Part shown: positions 1-12,001 of the stretch, one piece after another
Layout: each line of letters opens with the position of its first letter
Position numbering within the stretch: the first letter of the stretch is position 1
Assembly (NCBI GenBank): GCA_033002965.1
Contig: JAURVB010014610.1
Location: 124,001-188,000 of the forward strand
Length of the DNA stretch: 64,000 bases
Source: Piper betle
Lineage: Eukaryota; Streptophyta; Magnoliopsida; Piperales; Piperaceae
Direction of reading: 5' to 3'
The notes under the pieces: generated by a model
The model's input: only the letters and a program-made list of their open reading frames with translations
Database searches by the model: none
Told to the model about the DNA's origin: nothing
Program-made: the position numbers and the translations under genes

Positions 1-210
1 ATGAACTTCTAACCTTTGACTAATAATAGCTTTATTAGGTAACGTCCTTGTGGACTACCAAATCTTGGACTGTGTACTTAGCTTTACAAGATAATTTTGC
101 TGGTTGGCAAAGCAGCCAACCTCAGATGGTGAATCCTGTTTGAGCATAATTATCAGGCAGCTTGCGTTCATTTATAACACCTTATTGAGGCTTGTTCTTT
201 GATTCTGTAG

Positions 211-1963
211 GTTCCCCTTTATCCTGCAACCATTTTTCAGAATGAAAATGATGGAGAAGGGCTGAGTTTTGCTTTGTATTTTAGGCTTTCAGAAAGCTTC
301 TCGAAAGAACTGCCAGTTCATTTTCAGGAGAATTTCAGAGTATGTAATTTCGATGCTTATATATTCATAATGTTGTTTGTGGTTATCAGTCTGTTTTTAA
401 TATTCCTCGGCCTTACAAACTGGTATTTATGTACCTGAAAACAATTAATGATCTCTTCATATAAACTTGTGACTTGGCCTGTTCGTTTTCCCTGATTATG
501 CAGAAATCCCTTCAGGACGATGTCTGCAAAATATTGTGCCATGATGGAATAATTTGTGCAATTACTCTAACACGTTAGATGTCTGCATTTTGTGTTCCAA
601 CGACATGCAGAAATGTATCTTGTTTATTTCTTGCAGTGTTAATGAATTTAAAGAAAGTTGTGCTTTGCATGGCTTTCAATAATGTCTAGAAACATATTTG
701 TGAACTGCAATTATTGTGGCAGAGTTCTTTAATGTCTGTATTTGTGTTTCAGTCAGTTGTTATTTTTCATATTTGTGATGTTCATTGTATTCAGAGAGTA
801 TGCACTTCACAAAATTTTAAGCAGTACCTAGGAGCATATTTGCTGCCTTGCCCCAGCTAACCTCTGGGGGTAAGGCATTGTTGATGAGATGATCTAGAAG
901 CATACTTAGATGGACCTTTGGTATTAAGAAAAATGGGTTTAATAGAATCATGTTTTCATGGTTTCAAATCAGAATTTAAGATATATTACTGCTTCCGAAT
1001 ATGATAGAACTCTTGATAACTCTCCTTTTTAATCATATTGGGAAAATTCATTTCTCACCGTTATTGCTAATTCAGAGGGCTGTAGTGTTAGCATGACAGT
1101 TGCGAATGAACTACTGAAAAGTGTTTATTTCTCATTTGGTGAAGCAGAGGTTGATTGATGATGAAGTAGAAAAAGTGAAAGGATTTCCTCTAGATACAAT
1201 TGCTCCCTTTCGAGAAAGACTGAAGATACTTGGTCGTGTTGCTAATGTGGAGGAACTTCATTTGAGTGCGGCTGAGAGGAAGCTAATGCATGCATATAAT
1301 GAAAAGCCTGTTCTTTCTCGTCCTCAACATGAATTTTACCATGTAAGTTTACAAACTTTTTAATGTGATTGAATGTGAGTCAATTTATTTTCTTTGGCAT
1401 GGATCTTTGTGTGAGATTTGGGTTTCACTCTTCATTTTACGTGCTTGTATAACACTCCAGATGACAGCCGTTAGTTCTTTGTTTGTTGACCTGTTTGCTT
1501 TCGTAAAATGTGCTGACTTTACATATGCAATTCTTGTTTATTCATTCACTTGTGGTGGCGTCTTGTGTTGTTTGTTAGTGGATATGGATATATTTTAAAG
1601 TTGTTTAGAAATATTTTTCTTTTACAGGGTGAAAACTATTTTGAGATAGACATAGACATGCACAGATTTAGCTACATATCGAGGAAAGGCTTTGAAGCAT
1701 TTCAAGAGAGACTGAAGCTGTGCATTCTTGACATCGGATTGACAATTCAGGTAGAGTTATTTGTGCAAACATAGGAGTTCAATTTTTGTTTCTTTCTCTG
1801 GATCCAGTTTTTCTATTTGACTGACAATCCTTGTTTGGTGAATCAGGGAAATAAGCCAGAAGAGTTACCAGAGCATGTTCTATGTTGTGTGAGATTAAAT
1901 GCGATTGATTATACAAACTACCAGCGGCTAGGAACAAATTTGCCATACATAGAGGGCCTATGA
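211..1963 (+). CDS. DUF1336 (EDR2-like C-terminal domain) protein, 3' exons only
   Basis: Four in-phase exons are visible: 211-339, 1148-1342, 1628-1750 and 1847-1963, with GT-AG introns, encoding about 158 residues of the C-terminal DUF1336 domain. Readable blocks include [64 protein letters not shown] and [14 protein letters not shown]. The reading frame is open throughout and ends at a TGA at 1961-1963. The 5' part of the gene lies outside the window. The family is the EDR2-like C-terminal domain; in Arabidopsis EDR2 it accompanies PH and START domains and affects salicylate-dependent defence, but stand-alone DUF1336 proteins are also common and mostly uncharacterised. Which form this is cannot be told from the 3' exons. 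I see no lesion in this portion. Confidence 0.9.
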
Positions 1964-2225
1964 AGCTATCTGTTCATTACAAATCCTTCCACGATCATTC
2001 TAAATTTTGAAGTAAAATTCATCTATTGCCGTGCCTTTGTATCAATGCCTTCACTCTCATTGCCTGTATGCCCTATGTTCTCAGTCATCCATATACTGTT
2101 CTGGTGACAAAAGCGCGAGTGGCGGCAGCCGATAAAAACAATCCCAATATGGAGGGTGTGACAACCGTTTGTTCAAATTCATTTTGTATCTACCAATACT
2201 TGTGGCCTGCAGTTCGGCGGTGAAA

Positions 2226-2231
2226 AATAAA
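2226..2231 (+). terminator. Candidate poly(A) signal of the DUF1336 gene
   Basis: A consensus AATAAA lies about 265 bases after the stop codon, a plausible 3' UTR length. The assignment is by position and motif only. Confidence 0.4.
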
Positions 2232-3006
2232 TTCTGTTGGTTTCTTGTAAAAAAACAGATTTTTTAGTATACGTCGTTATACAGAGGTGACAAGTAAAAG
2301 CGTTGCACATTTTGTTTCCCGATGCATTTTTTATAACCAGAGCTGCTTGATGATTTGAAGAGAAGGTGGTGGCAACCGTGTTTGCTTGACATGTAAACCG
2401 ACCTGTGCAGTCTCCTTGTTATGTGGGATAGCCGTCAAGAGTTTCGTTTTTGTTCAACGTATTTGATTGAAGGTGAGGAGAAGGAAGAAGACATGGAGAG
2501 ATGATCACATTGCAGAGATCATCCGCTTCATTCAGAAGGCAGGGGCTCTTCGGATCAGAATTTGTGACGACCTGCCAGATGTGTGGGAGGCAGAATGTTA
2601 CCCAGAAGCAAGCAATTGCGAGATCATTGCAGAAAGGCGGCCGAGGCAGGTCACCGGCTGGATGCTTTGTCTAGTGAAAGTAAGATAGCCTCAATACCCC
2701 CTGTTTTTCCGTTGTGCTCGCAACTCTGTACTGCTTCTTGGGATGGCCCGGATTTATTTTTTAAAAAAAACATAACTGCCAGCCACTGTCTCAGCAGCAG
2801 GTAGGCCGATGCGGCCAGATCTCGCCGTCGCCGGCCACATCCAGCTATGCGGATAGCCTTATTTGGTAGCCCACCAGCCAAATCCAGCTGCGGGGCGGCC
2901 GAACATGACCGACCACGACTAGATCAGGCCGCGCGGCCAAAAAAACCCCCACCCCCAGCCCCGCTCCGCTGGGCCGGCACCCACTGCGGTCCCCCTCTCC
3001 CACCAC
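2232..3006. other. Spacer upstream of the RAM2-like gene; no gene recognised
   Basis: An open frame of about 70 codons near 2467-2688 matches no family I know and has no splice or start context. The stretch 2790-3000 is moderately GC-rich and gives only short shadow ORFs. Nothing here supports a gene. Confidence 0.5.
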
Positions 3007-3014
3007 GGATATAC
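3007..3014 (+). promoter_or_regulatory. P1BS-type PHR-binding site in the RAM2-like promoter
   Basis: GGATATAC fits the P1BS consensus GNATATNC bound by MYB-CC PHR phosphate-starvation regulators. It lies about 375 bases before the RAM2-like start codon and about 250 before the TATA box. PHR control of mycorrhizal genes including RAM2 is reported in rice. An 8-bp degenerate motif can occur by chance, so function is inferred. Confidence 0.4.
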
Positions 3015-3260
3015 TACTAAAAACGAGAATAACCCTGCTAGCTCTTCGTATAAAAAACATGAAAAACACTTTGATCTTGACAAGATTTGTCGATGAAACC
3101 AATAAACTTGACCACACGAGGAGCGTTTTTTCTTTCTACATCGACCGCCTCCTACCTCGTAATGTTCAATGCACGAAACAAATCAACACTATTCTCTTCT
3201 TTGGTTCAATCATATCCCTTTCGTCTAAATGATAAAGCCACCATCAATGGCATGCAAACC

Positions 3261-3270
3261 CTATATATGC
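3261..3270 (+). promoter_or_regulatory. TATA box of the RAM2-like gene
   Basis: CTATATATGC lies about 120 bases before the ATG at 3388, placing transcription start near 3290-3300 with a 5' UTR of roughly 90-100 bases. Confidence 0.5.
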
Positions 3271-3387
3271 ACAACACCATGCAACGCAATTTCTGAGTGG
3301 CTTCTCTAGTTAGGCTAACTACTTAGCTCTTGTCCTTCACCTGCACCCGAAGAATTGAGGTCGATATCGAGGGAGAAAGACAGAATA

Positions 3388-5240
3388 ATGTTTCCGACCG
3401 TCGACCAATGCTCGTCTGCCGGGAGGGAGAAGGATATGGTGGTGGCGGACATGGATGGAACCCTACTCCGGGGACGGAGCTCCTTCCCTTACTTCGCACT
3501 CGTCGCCTTCGAGGTCGGCGGCATGCTCCGGCTCCTCTTCCTCCTCCTCGCCTCGCCTCTCGCCGGCCTGCTCTACTACTTCGTCTCGGAGTCGGCCGGC
3601 ATCCAAGTGCTCATCTTCGCCTCCATGGCGGGGATGAAGGTGGCGGACATCGAGTCGGTGGCGAGGGCGGTGCTGCCCAAGTGGTACTCCGTGGACCTGC
3701 ACCCGGAGTCGTGGCGGGTGTTCTCGGCCTGCGGGCGGCGGTGCGTGCTCACGGCCAACCCGAGGGTGATGGTGGAGGTGTTCTTGAAAGAGTACTTGGG
3801 GGCGGATGAGGTGATTGGGACGGAGATTGGGAGCTACAAGGGGCGCGCCACCGGGCTCGTTCGCCGCCCCGGGGTGCTCGTCGGGAAGAAGAAGGCGGCG
3901 GCGATGGTGGAGAGGTTGGGGGAAGAGGCGCCGGAGATTGGGCTTGGTGACCGGAAAACTGACCACCCTTTCATGCTTCTATGCAAGGTACGTAGTTCAA
4001 TGTCTTAAATTTTTTTTTTAATAAGCGATTAAGGATATTTTTTTTAGAAACACAACATTAGAAATTGCTTAATTAATATCAGCTTAAACTTATATAATAA
4101 AATCATCTTAAAGTAAATCCAGCTATATATCCATCCAATCAAATCAAGTAATTAAAATTTTTTCAATCTTAGACAAGATATAATCTTTTGCAGGGTCCTA
4201 TAATTAATTGAGCTAACACAACACAGAGAGTATCACTAGCATTGCTAATATTTTAAGGGTTATCTCTAAATTTTTATATTTTTGTATTCAATAAGTCCTA
4301 AATAACGCAGCTAAGTGAACCTAATTTGCATGCAATATGCATGGATTGATGTGATATTTGCAGGAGGGGTACGTGGTGCCGCCGGCGACGGAGGCGGTGA
4401 GCCGGGACAAGCTCCCGAAGCCCATCGTCTTCCACGACGGCCGTCTTGCTCAGAAGCCCACCCCTCTGATGGCCCTCCTCATTCTCCTCTGGATCCCCGC
4501 CGGCTTCCTCCTCGCCTGCCTCCGCATTGCTGCCGGGGCCCTCCTCCCCATGCCCCTCGTCTACGCCGCCTTCCGCGCCCTCGGCGTCCGCATCTCCGTC
4601 AAGGGATCCCCTCCCCCATCCCACGCCGGCGTACTCTTCATCTGCTCCCACCGCACCCTCCTCGACCCCATCTTCCTCTCAGCCGCCCTCGGCCGTCCCA
4701 TCGCCGCCGTCACGTACTCCGTCTCCCGCCTCTCCGAGCTCCTCTCCCCCATCCGCACCGTCCGCCTCACCCGCGACCGCGCCGTCGACGCCGCCATGAT
4801 TAGGAAGCTGCTGCAGGAGGGCGACCTCGTCATCTGCCCCGAGGGCACCACCTGCCGCGAGCCCTTCCTGCTCCGCTTCTCGGCGCTGTTCGCCGAGCTC
4901 ACCGATGAGATCGTGCCAGTGGCCATGGCCGGGAAGATGAGCATGTTCCACGGCACGACGGCAGGGGTGGAAGGGGATGGACCCCTTCTACTTCTTCATG
5001 AACCCGAGCCCCGGGTACGAGGTGACCTTCTTGAGCAAGCTGCCCAACGAGCTCACTTGTGGCGGTGGGGGGAAGACGAGCGTGGAGGTAGCCAACTATA
5101 TACAGAGGGTGATCGCCGCCAGCCTATGCTACGAGTGCACCAGCTTCACTCGGAAAGACAAGTACCGGGCACTCGCCGGGAACGATGGCGTCGTCGCCGA
5201 CAAGGCAGCCGGCGCCGGCCGGGCTAGCAAGGTCATGTGA
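3388..5240 (+). CDS. RAM2: RAM2-like glycerol-3-phosphate sn-2 acyltransferase (GPAT), with one apparent frameshift
   Basis: Exon 1 is 3388-3987 and exon 2 is 4364-5240, giving about 492 residues once one frame is restored, the usual length. The N-terminal HAD-like phosphatase domain has DMDGTLL at residues 21-27 and [12 protein letters not shown] near 190. The acyltransferase domain has the HRTLLD (HX4D) box at 296-301 and PEGTT at 359-363. Blocks such as [32 protein letters not shown] and [16 protein letters not shown] are closer to RAM2 than to GPAT1, 3, 5 or 6 as I remember them. RAM2 makes sn-2 monoacylglycerols in the ER of arbuscule-containing cells for export to the fungus. At 4961-4970 the frame breaks: the family has A-R-G-W, but the DNA is two bases short, and the C-terminus continues in the other frame (4977-5240). 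Loss of one C and one G from short runs explains this, so an assembly error is likelier than a pseudogene. Confidence 0.88.
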
Positions 5241-5418
5241 TGCTGATATATGTACGTATATATCGTAATCTATATTTCGTGCATGCATGCACATGTTATA
5301 ATTAAGTGTTTTTCTTTATTTCGTGTGAATTGATTTGACAACTAATTGCTTAGGTAAGTAATTGATAGTGATGTAATGTATTGCAATTGCTTGTTTGTTT
5401 ATGATGTCATGTTGAGAT
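5241..5418. other. 3' flank of the RAM2-like gene
   Basis: AT-rich sequence that likely holds the 3' UTR. No coding signal is seen. Confidence 0.4.
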
Positions 5419-5426
5419 GAGTTTAG

Positions 5427-5904
5427 GGAGGGGGTAAACAAGTTAAGCGTCCCGAGAAGTATTTTATATATGGTTTAATTTAGTTTGAATTCGTGTACTT
5501 CCTCGGAAAAATATTTGACTTTAAACGAATAGAGCTTGAACTAAGAAATATTTAGTTTGGCTTGGCTCGAAATTTGAGTTTCATGTATTTAAACTCGCAA
5601 AAATACTTAGTTCGACTCAGTTTATCAATATTATTAAGGTCACATTAAACTTAAATATATTTGAAAAAAAATTTAATTTTATATAAGTCAAGCACGAACC
5701 AAATATAAATATTTTGTTTAGCTCAAACTTAGCTAAAAAATATAATAAGCTAAACACAAATAAAATGAATTTTGGACGAGCTTGGTTCGACCTATAATAC
5801 ATCAAAGCTCGTCAAGTTTTCAAATAAACTCAAACATATTTGGTAAAAATTATGTCGAATTAAAAACAACTCTACTCGACTCAGCTCAGTCTGTTTACAC
5901 TCCT
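5427..5904. mobile_element. Short hAT-like MITE with near-perfect 8-bp target duplication
   Basis: The left end reads GGAGGGGGTAAACAAG. The right end, read on the opposite strand, is AGGAGTGTAAACAGACTGAG, so the termini are imperfect inverted repeats sharing a GTAAACA core. The flanks are GAGTTTAG (5419-5426) and AAGTTTAG (5905-5912), 7 of 8 identical, as expected for the 8-bp duplication made by hAT transposases. The interior is AT-rich with repeated GCTCGA/ACTCGA-type words and no ORF, so it is non-autonomous. Plant MITEs with TGTAAAC ends and such interiors are common. Exact ends are my reading by eye. Confidence 0.6.
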
Positions 5905-5912
5905 AAGTTTAG

Positions 5913-7400
5913 GTTGCATTTAAGAAATGTTTTTGGGTTGATCATTTGGAAATTAAAATGATTGTAGAAATTAAGGAGAAACTAATTAATCGCAGCTGAA
6001 ATAATTTTACAATGTTGGTTTGTGGCTTGATTAAAACTTGCGATTAGTTCACTCTCATTTTAGTTGTTGGGTTTTTACATGCATTAATTAATTGAACAGC
6101 TAGAGTTATAAATTAAACCCATGTTGATTAATAAAAGAATTTGCTTGTGAGTTGACTCTAATCGCCTGGCGACATTGTAAAACAAATTTAATTTGTCTAT
6201 GTATGATTTAATATAATATATTGCATTTGACTTTCTGTAGCAAGAAGTAAAAATATGTCTTTTGAACGTTATTTAATTAACATGTTACACTTGAATTAAT
6301 TACATCAAGATTAAAATTAATACAAAGTACGCATTTGCAATTTCCACGTTACATGAAAGTAATAAATAAAAACAAATACACGTACTTAACTCCTAATTAG
6401 CTTGAAGTCAATTTACAGGACAGATTCCACTCTACACCAGAGCCGAGTTAAAAATCAGTTTTTAAGTTTGAATTATTGCCTAGCAATATTTTGGTAATTT
6501 TTTAAATTATGTGTGCTTGTAGATGATTAACTTTGATTTCATGCGATTACGAGTAATTTAATCTTCTCCCACCCACAAAAAGCAATATATATATTTGTAT
6601 TAATTCCTTGAACAAAAGTTCCTAGACGAATTTAAATGATTTATATCTTTGTCAAGCATCCTTGACGAGTTTAAATGATTTGTTCACTTCAACCAGAATG
6701 TCATTTTGCAATGTTTAATATAGGAGGTGAAAATGATCCTAATATGACATGAAGGTTAATTAGCCTTGTCTTGGAAAAAAGGTTAATTAGCGAGCCTCCA
6801 TATTGTTACAAGGTTCGTTCCAATTAACAAAGCCCAGCATCGGAATAATCGGCTCCCCAATAACATTCCTTGTCATTATATATTTTATGTCACAGAATTA
6901 TGTTTATAACTTATAATAAAATACTTATAAATTAATATATTTTATATAAACTAAATCATTCGCATTTGGTTTGATAATTCTCTACTACTACCATAATTCC
7001 ATCGTTCCAACCGAAGCCATGTGGATGTTGATATATTAATCCCCTCCAATAATATCACTCTTAAGCAATTATTATCAACTAAATAAATTGTTTAATGTAT
7101 TCACCCTCTAAGTTATGAACTCTTTTTTGAGGTTTTTAAAGGCTTTTTAAGGCATTGAATATTCTTTTAAGGGTGGTCTGAATAATTTTTTTCCTTTTTG
7201 TTTTAAAAAGAAAACTATTTTTTTTAATGTTATTGTTATATCCAAAAACAAAAAGTCTCTCGCTTTGCCGTGCATGGCGGCCGTGTGGCTGTGGGCCCAT
7301 GTGGGCGTTTTTTCCGAAGTGGAATAAACTTTAATTTTTTAAAAGAAAAAAAGGCTGGCAAAGGGTAAAACGGGAAGAGAAAACAGGTGGCATGAGGTCA
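5913..7400. other. AT-rich spacer
   Basis: Long AT-rich stretch without coding signal. Short words recur but no repeat boundary could be fixed. From about 7250 the composition rises towards the next promoter. Confidence 0.5.
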
Positions 7401-7402
7401 CC

Positions 7403-7408
7403 CACGTG
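7403..7408. promoter_or_regulatory. G-box in the galactosyltransferase promoter
   Basis: The palindrome CACGTG sits in CCCACGTGTAC about 270 bases before the start codon at 7675. bZIP and bHLH factors bind such sites. Function is inferred from motif and position only. Confidence 0.35.
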
Positions 7409-7636
7409 TACTAATGTCCTGCACCGCTGTATTCCTTTCCCACTACATTCGAACGTTTCGGTTATTTACAAAACCCCTCCTTTTTCCCGAAATTCCAAAA
7501 CGTTCCTTCTTCCAAAACAAAAGTAGCAAGCCACCTCCTACCACCCTCGTCGTCCCCGCCGCCGGCCGCCGTCCGATACCCTCGACGTCGGCAGTAAAGT
7601 TAGCACCTTTTTCGTGTCTATTGGTGTAGACGAGGT

Positions 7637-7668
7637 CGGTGGTTGTGGTGGTGGTGGTGGTGGTGGTG
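7637..7668 (+). repeat. GTG microsatellite just before the galactosyltransferase start
   Basis: About ten GTG/GGT units run up to the start codon at 7675, probably in the 5' UTR. On the opposite strand it creates a spurious poly-threonine frame. Confidence 0.8.
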
Positions 7669-7674
7669 AGAGAG

Positions 7675-10600
7675 ATGAAGCGGGGGAAGGCGGACATGGT
7701 GGTGTTCTCAGTGAGCCGGCATCGGAGCTTCCAGATGCTGCTCTTCGTCGTCGCCCTCTACCTCATCCTCGTCACGTTTGAGCTCCCCTTCGTCTTCACA
7801 AGCATCGCAACCGGCGGCGGCGGAGTCTCTCACGGCGACTCGCTGATCAGGTCGCTTTTGGTGGAGACTGACGATGGCCGGCGGGACGCGCCGCGGCGGC
7901 CGCAGAAGCCGTCTTTCATGGCGGCGGGTCGTAAAGGCGGCGCCTTTTCGTTCATCTCCGGTCTGAGGCTCGCCGGCGACGCCGCCGTTGATAAGGTGGA
8001 CTCCGAGCTGGAGAGGTCGGCGAAGGACGCCTGGGCATTGGGGGCAAGCTCTTGACTGAGCTTGAATTGGGGAAGACGGTCGGGCTGCAAATGTCGCCGG
8101 AGAATCGGTCCGAGGCATGCCCGGACTCCATATCGCTGTCGGGTGAAGAGTTCTATCAGAAGGGGAAGGTGATGGTGCTCCCATGCGGGCTCACACTGGG
8201 CTCGCACATTACACTGGTGGGGAAGCCGTATCGAGCTCACGAGGAGTATGATCCAAAGATCTCGACTTTGAACGAGGGGTCGAAGTCGGTGTGGGTGTCG
8301 CAGTTCATGATGGAGCTACAGGGGTTGAAGACGGTGGACGGGGAGGAGCCGCCCAGGATCCTGCATTTCAATCCGAGGTTGAAGGGAGATTGGAGTGGGA
8401 AGCCGGTGATTGAGCAGAACACCTGCTATAGGATGCAGTGGGGTCGGCGCTGCGGTGTGAGGGGTGGAAGTCCAAGGCCGATGAGGAGACTGGTACATTT
8501 GTTTGTCTTAAACTTTTCTCACGCATGCTTGTAGTTGTAGTTGGATTGATTTGATTAATAGTTGCATTGTGTTTTGTGTTGTTGACATTGTTGTTATGGA
8601 GATTGGAGCGTGGATATTTGTTGAGGTTTGGTGGTTGAAAGGGTTGTTTATGAACTTGTTGTTAGGTGGGGAAAGTTGGTCTCTTTGTTCATACCGTATC
8701 ATACTCATCGTCTTGTATAGGTCTGTAAATGTGTTTGGTGTGAGCCTATCGACGGTGTCTGAACTGCGATAAGTTTCTGGTTAGTTGCTTCTGATTCTTC
8801 TCCTTGTCCCTGCAGTTGAGGAGGTATTTTGATATTACTGATCCATTGTGGTAACCTGCAACATCTCTTATCATTTGAGCACTTTGGCATGTAATTCTAT
8901 CTCTTTGTACCTCAATTTTGAAAAGATTCTTTTTGTATCTCTATATTTTAATCACCAAAGTTGTCCTGAAGATAGTAGCGCTTGATTTCGCGTAAGATCA
9001 AATCCTGTAGTTTGATCTTACATGGAAACTGATCTCCAGCAGCCCAGCTGTTGTTTTCTTAATTTGTGGGATGGAAGATAAAATTGTATCTTAAAAGTGG
9101 GAGAGGAGAGGGTAGGGAAACTTGGGAGAAGAGGCTGTGATGATTGATTCACAGATTGGACGCCCGTCCAGCTAAATTTTAAGTTTATTTCAGTGTGGGC
9201 AGAATTTAGCTGCTATACTTTGTGAATAAGCTTCTTATGCAATTCTACCACTATGTTGCAGTTGACGGCCTAGTGAAATGTGAAAAGTGGATACGAGATG
9301 ATGATAATCACTCTGAAGAGTCTAAGGCAATATGGTGGCTGAATCGTCTGATTGGTAGAACAAAGAAAGTGTCAATTGACTGGCCATATCCATTTTCGGA
9401 GGAGAAGTTGTTTGTCCTTACCTTGAGTGCAGGTTTAGAAGGTTATCATGTGAATGTCGATGGCAGGCATGTAACCTCATTTCCTCATCGCACTGTGAGT
9501 ATTTTTTAAGTACAGTGATTTTCTTTCCTTAGGAGATCCATTGGAAATCTCTTCTCAAGGTTTATGTGTACAGGGTTTTGTTCTGGAAGATGCAACAGGG
9601 TTGTCATTGAATGGTGACATTGAGGTGCGGTCAATATTTGCTGCTTCTTTACCTAGTTCTCATCCAAGTTTTGCCCCACAAAGGCACCTTGAGATGTCTA
9701 CTTCCTGGCGAGCTCCACCACTTTCAGGCGGACCTGTAGTACTCTTCATTGGCATTCTATCTGCCGGAAACCATTTCGCTGAAAGGATGGCTGTCAGGAA
9801 GTCATGGATGCAGCACAAACAGATCAAGTCTTCGCATGTAGTTGGCCGCTTTTTTGTGGCTTTGGTATACTTCATGCTCTAACATTGTCCTAAGTAAATT
9901 TCACATTCAGTGATTCAGAGGTAAAACTGACGTAGCACTTGCTTAATTTCTGCAAAAGCATGGCAGAAAAGAGGTAAATGCAGAATTGAAGAAAGAAGCA
10001 GAATTTTTGGAGATATTATTGTTGTGCCGTTCATGGATAGCTATGATCTTGTGGTCTTAAAAACCATTGCTATATGTGAATATGGGGTGAGATAACTTTA
10101 TCTACAATGTCATCTTTGAATTGTGAGGACTCTTGTGGCTTAAAAACTTACTTTCCATCTTTCTTTCTCAGGTTCGAGTTGTATCTGCAAGGTACATAAT
10201 GAAATGCGATGATGATACATTTGTTAGAGTGGATTCTGTGCTCAATGAAGCAAATAAAGTTCCTAGTGGACAAAGCTTTTATATTGGAAACATAAATTAT
10301 TATCATAAGCCCTTGCGTTATGGGAAATGGGCTGTAACTTATGAGGTATAATCCTCGTCCAGTTTATTCCTTGCATGCGCCGGTTATACACTGTGGTTTC
10401 ATTTCATTTTCACTAGTGTAGTGATGGATCATTGTCAGTTTATTGCTCTGGTAGTGTATATGCTTGCTCAACTGATAATGTTTGGACTTGACAGTTCATT
10501 ACCATGACAACCTGTTTCATTGTAGAACAAGAAGTTACAGCTTAAACAACTCTGGCGTTTTTATCATTCTAAAAGCTGGACTGTACATAGTCTTTTTTAG

Positions 10601-11119
10601 CATAATTAGATGCCTACCTTTTTAGAGTGGAAAAAAAGTTATTAAAACTTCATGGGACTTTTGCTATTCTGGTGACTATTTGATTGCTTTTCCTGTCCGT
10701 GATTCATTATAGGAATGGCCCGAAGAAGACTATCCTCCCTATGCAAATGGTCCTGGCTACATTGTCTCAGCAGATATTGCAAGGTTCGTGGTGTCTGAGT
10801 TTGAGAAGAACTCTCTTTGGGTAAATATTTCACTCTTCGATACTTGCCAGCTTGTTCCCTTTATGCTAATACTCAATGCCATCATGACATGCTAATCCCA
10901 CTTGCCTACCAGCTTTTCAAGATGGAAGATGTAAGCATGGGCATGTGGGTCGAGAAGTTCAACAGCACAAATCCAGTTCAATATGTTCACGATCTAAAGT
11001 TCTACCAGTTTGGTTGCTTAGATGATTACTTCACTGCTCATTACCAGTCACCAAGACAGATGATGTGCATGTGGAACAAGCTACGGTTAGGAAAGCCTCA
11101 ATGCTGCAACACCAGATAG
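7675..11119 (+). CDS. Hydroxyproline O-galactosyltransferase (GALT2-6 type, GT31 plus galectin domain), with three apparent frameshifts
   Basis: Seven exons: 7675-8492, 9262-9494, 9574-9864, 9959-10086, 10172-10345, 10713-10820 and 10913-11119, about 653 residues after frame repair, normal for the family. A type II membrane anchor lies near residues 16-35. A galectin-like region follows ([20 protein letters not shown] to [13 protein letters not shown]), then the GT31 catalytic domain ([32 protein letters not shown] with the metal-binding acidic triad, and [17 protein letters not shown]). Such enzymes add the first galactose to hydroxyproline of arabinogalactan proteins in the ER/Golgi. Single-base losses break the frame near 8042 (GCC run), near 8443 (G run after the conserved MQWG) and near 9994 (five Ts where Phe-Phe-Gly needs six). 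All are homopolymer contractions, so the gene is probably functional in the plant. Exact GALT number not resolved. Confidence 0.85.
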
Positions 11120-11839
11120 CAATTCTAGTGAACGCTGTGAAAATTTGTGCTAGAAGCACCCTGTTGTAAAGTTTTCAATGGGGGCTTGCCTTTGCCCCGC
11201 CCTTCCAATTCATTCATTGTTTCCAATCTCATCCTCACTCCTCTGCAAGCTCTACTTGCAGAAAGCTAGTAACACAGATGAAAAAGTAAAATCTATTGTG
11301 GCTTTTACTTTGCCATCTCTGTTCTTAAAAAAAGAAGATACAAGTTATGGAGGATCAGAAAAAAAAAGATAAAAGCAATGGAGAAACAAAAGAAGGAAAT
11401 GGAGAGTGAAGAGAACGAACTTGATCCTTGTCTCTACTACCAGATCATGTCAAGAAGATTACGTAGAAATTAAACATGTAGACCTTCAACCTAGAACTTG
11501 TACATGGAATATCAACCATCTTGTTATATCCATTTTAGGGATTGCTTGGAACCTAATCAATGACGAACCATTTTAGGGCTTGCTTGGAAAAAACAATGAC
11601 GAACTATTTTTCTGCCTCATCCTTTCCAGGCTAATTCATGGAGCTAATTTATGATGATGAGTCTAGCCGGTATGCTTCTTAATGCTTTTCTTTAGATAAT
11701 TGTAAGTTAAACTACCCTTTAATAATTCATGTCCACCTCAAGCCTTGAAATAGAATGTAAGAAATCTACCAGTTTGTGTCATGTACAAAAAGCTCATGTT
11801 ATCAGTCCAAGCTTTCCCACAATCTCTAACAAGATCAAG
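11120..11839. other. Spacer between the galactosyltransferase and the thaumatin-like pseudogene
   Basis: Holds the 3' UTR of the upstream gene and AT-rich sequence. An ATG at 11840 opens a 24-codon hydrophobic, signal-peptide-like frame that stops before any donor site. It could be the decayed first exon of the thaumatin-like gene. Confidence 0.35.
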
Positions 11840-12001
11840 ATGAGCACACCACTCAATTTTCGGTTCACCATTCTGTTCTTATGTAACTTACTCTTCTATT
11901 ATAATGCTCCTTAACCTTCTTTTTTTCTTTAATATGTATCTTAACGCCAATTGTTTCATCTGTACTCAGTTGTTTAACACTCCACATTGAGCCTTTTGCA
12001 G

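Noticed and set aside
3463..3966. Long minus-strand ORF opposite the RAM2-like exon
   Set aside because: Shadow of GC-rich third positions in the real gene; His/Pro/Arg-rich with no homology.
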